Positions 62,364 through 64,000 of a stretch of DNA of 64,000 nucleotides are shown in pieces. Under the pieces are notes generated by a model. It made no database searches and was not told where the DNA came from. It worked only from the letters and a program-made list of their open reading frames with translations. The stretch is from assembly GCF_035968265.1 (NCBI RefSeq), contig NZ_JAVYIM010000006.1:124001-188000 (forward strand), given 5' to 3'. The position numbers and the translations under genes were made by a program. The DNA comes from Nitrosarchaeum sp. GTDB taxonomy: Archaea > Thermoproteota > Nitrososphaeria > Nitrososphaerales > Nitrosopumilaceae. The number at the start of each line of letters is the position of its first letter. Position 1 is the stretch's first letter.

Positions 62364-64000
62364 ATGGCAGCTCAAGGTAGAATTGTTTGGGTCAGCGGTC
62401 CTGCAGTAAAGGCCGATGGAATGTCTGATGCCAAAATGTATGAAACTGTAGTTGTTGGTAACTCAAAATTAGTTGGCGAAGTTATTCGTCTGACTGGCGA
62501 TGTCGCATTTATTCAAGTTTACGAGTCAACAAGTGGACTAAAACCAGGTGAACCTGTAGTTGGTACAGGAAACCCACTTAGCGTTTTATTAGGTCCAGGT
62601 ATTATTGGACAAATTTACGATGGAATTCAAAGACCATTAAAAGAATTATCAAAAGCTTCTGGTTCATTCATTGGTAGAGGTATTACTACAACTCCTGTTG
62701 ACATGGTAAAGAAATTCCACTTTGTGCCATCTGTTAGTAACGGTGATGAAGTCGCTGCAGGAAATGTTCTTGGAACTGTTCAGGAAACTGATCTTATTCT
62801 TCATTCTATTATGGTTCCACCAGATCATCCTGGCGGAAAGCTCTCAAATATGGTAAGTGAAGGAGATTATAATTTAGAAACTGTATTAGCTACAACTGAA
62901 AAGAATGGACAAAAAATTCAACTTAAAATGTATCACAGATGGCCTGTTAGAAAACCACGTCCATACCATACACGATACGATCCAACAGTTCCACTTCTTA
63001 CCGGACAACGTGTAATTGATACATTCTTCCCAATTGCTAAAGGAGGAACTGGTTCTATCCCAGGAGCATTTGGAACAGGAAAAACTGTTACATTACATCA
63101 GATTGCAAAATGGGCTGATTCTCAAGTTGTAGTTTACATCGGATGCGGTGAAAGAGGAAACGAAATGACTGAAGTACTCGTTGAATTTCCACATCTTAAA
63201 GATCCACGTAGTGGCAAACCACTTATGGATAGAACAGTTTTGGTTGCAAACACAAGTAACATGCCAGTAGCTGCAAGAGAAGCAAGTATCTACACTGGTG
63301 TAACAATTGCAGAATATTACAGAGATATGGGTTATGACGTCGTACTTGTAGCTGATTCTACTAGCAGATGGGCAGAATCACTCAGAGAAATGAGTGGAAG
63401 ATTAGAAGAGATGCCTGCAGAAGAAGGATATCCATCATATCTTGCATCAAGATTAGCAGAATTTTATGAAAGAGCAGGACGTGTTAAAGCAGTAGGCAGT
63501 CCTGATCGTGACGGCTCTGTTACACTAGTTGGAGCAGTTTCACCATCAGGTGGAGATTTCACTGAACCTGTAACAACACATACCATGAGATTTATCAAAA
63601 CATTTTGGGCTTTAGATGCAAAACTTGCTTACTCTAGACACTATCCATCAATTAACTGGATGAACAGCTATTCTGGTTATCTTGGAGATATTGCAAAATG
63701 GTGGGGTGAGAATATCAATAGTGATTGGTTATCACTAAGAAGTGAAGCTTATGGTGTATTACAAAGAGAGGATACACTAAAAGAAATTGTTAGACTCTTA
63801 GGTCCTGAAGCATTACCTGATGAAGAAAAACTAATTCTTGAAGTTGCAAGAATGTTAAAGATTGGTCTATTACAACAAAACTCATTTGATGATGTTGATA
63901 CCTATTGCAGTCCTCAAAAGCAGTACAAATTATTAAAATTATCAGTAGAATTTTACAAGCGAGGTCAACAAGCACTTAAAGAAGGCGCATCATTAGCTGA
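62364..64000 (+). CDS. atpA: A-type ATP synthase subunit A (partial, continues past window)
   Basis: The frame is open from ATG 62364 to the window end (545 complete codons). Subunit A is the catalytic ATP-hydrolysing/synthesising subunit. The P-loop GAFGTGKTV (about 234-242), the [11 protein letters not shown] segment and [30 protein letters not shown] (split) are diagnostic. The subunit A-specific insertion (about 115-190) is present. No intein or frameshift is seen. The end lies outside the window, so only about 40-50 residues are missing compared with the usual length. Confidence 0.95.
   Translation, partial: MAAQGRIVWVSGPAVKADGMSDAKMYETVVVGNSKLVGEVIRLTGDVAFIQVYESTSGLKPGEPVVGTGNPLSVLLGPGIIGQIYDGIQRPLKELSKASGSFIGRGITTTPVDMVKKFHFVPSVSNGDEVAAGNVLGTVQETDLILHSIMVPPDHPGGKLSNMVSEGDYNLETVLATTEKNGQKIQLKMYHRWPVRKPRPYHTRYDPTVPLLTGQRVIDTFFPIAKGGTGSIPGAFGTGKTVTLHQIAKWADSQVVVYIGCGERGNEMTEVLVEFPHLKDPRSGKPLMDRTVLVANTSNMPVAAREASIYTGVTIAEYYRDMGYDVVLVADSTSRWAESLREMSGRLEEMPAEEGYPSYLASRLAEFYERAGRVKAVGSPDRDGSVTLVGAVSPSGGDFTEPVTTHTMRFIKTFWALDAKLAYSRHYPSINWMNSYSGYLGDIAKWWGENINSDWLSLRSEAYGVLQREDTLKEIVRLLGPEALPDEEKLILEVARMLKIGLLQQNSFDDVDTYCSPQKQYKLLKLSVEFYKRGQQALKEGASLA

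Overview
The window looks like the chromosome of a marine ammonia-oxidising archaeon (Nitrososphaeria/Thaumarchaeota, Nitrosopumilus-like). The DNA is AT-rich. Archaeal markers include RNA polymerase subunit L with TFS and PCNA, glycerol-1-phosphate dehydrogenase, a KH/beta-CASP ribonuclease of the FttA type, the archaeal pantoate kinase/phosphopantothenate synthetase route to CoA, and an A-type ATP synthase. There is a large Amt ammonium transporter. Many genes start with TTG or GTG about 25-30 bases after a TATA-like box, as expected for leaderless archaeal transcripts. No amo, nir or 3-hydroxypropionate/4-hydroxybutyrate cycle genes lie in the window, so the genus is an inference.

Layout. 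1-7300: accessory region with an HTH protein, a complete type I restriction-modification operon (hsdR-hsdM-hsdS, overlapping genes) and a convergent tyrosine recombinase. 7350-14150: information-processing block (rpoL, tfs, pcn), aspartokinase, a large exported protein with a duplicated domain, a cobalamin methyltransferase (cobJ/cbiH) and tyrS. 14200-24300: many small genes, several zinc-binding, plus a DegT aminotransferase overlapping an MtrA-like corrinoid protein, dUTPase, a PfkB kinase, cyclophilin and exported proteins. 24350-25340: tRNA-Arg(CCT) with an apparent D-loop intron, a BluB-like protein and tRNA-Val(GAC). 25340-37520: RtcA, NadM, a class V aminotransferase, FKBP, G1P dehydrogenase, proteasome beta, FttA, a SepF-like protein, a PP-loop tRNA thiolase-like protein, an M24 peptidase and a methyltransferase. 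37670-41480: four-gene CoA operon. 41550-50450: AbrB-PhoU protein, Nudix, Lrp-like regulator, an ABC exporter operon with an exported surface-type protein, an ABC1 kinase and Hsp20. 50530-53030: tmk, an HD phosphohydrolase and pyrH in one tight operon. 53030-64000: small and unknown genes, an orphan Cas4-like protein, and ATP synthase subunits C, I, E and A around an ammonium transporter and a rhodanese. Subunit A runs off the right edge.

Several genes serve shared ends. BluB and CobJ belong to cobalamin synthesis, and MtrA-like proteins use a corrinoid. PoK, PPS, PanB and CoaBC take ketoisovalerate to phosphopantetheine. Tmk, PyrH, dUTPase and the HD protein act on pyrimidine or deoxynucleotide pools. 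Amt supplies the energy substrate beside the ATP synthase.

No stretch above 300 bases lacks a gene. The longest gap (22076-22319) holds only AT-rich promoter DNA. I found no CRISPR array, rRNA, insertion sequence or replication origin. No wholly new multi-gene system is proven here. The best leads are the small unannotated proteins (36-aa and 22-aa membrane peptides, 51-aa and 41-aa cysteine-rich proteins), the MtrA-like/DegT pair, the Cas4-like protein with a degraded active site, the ABC ATPase that seems to start at CTG, and the tRNA-Arg intron.
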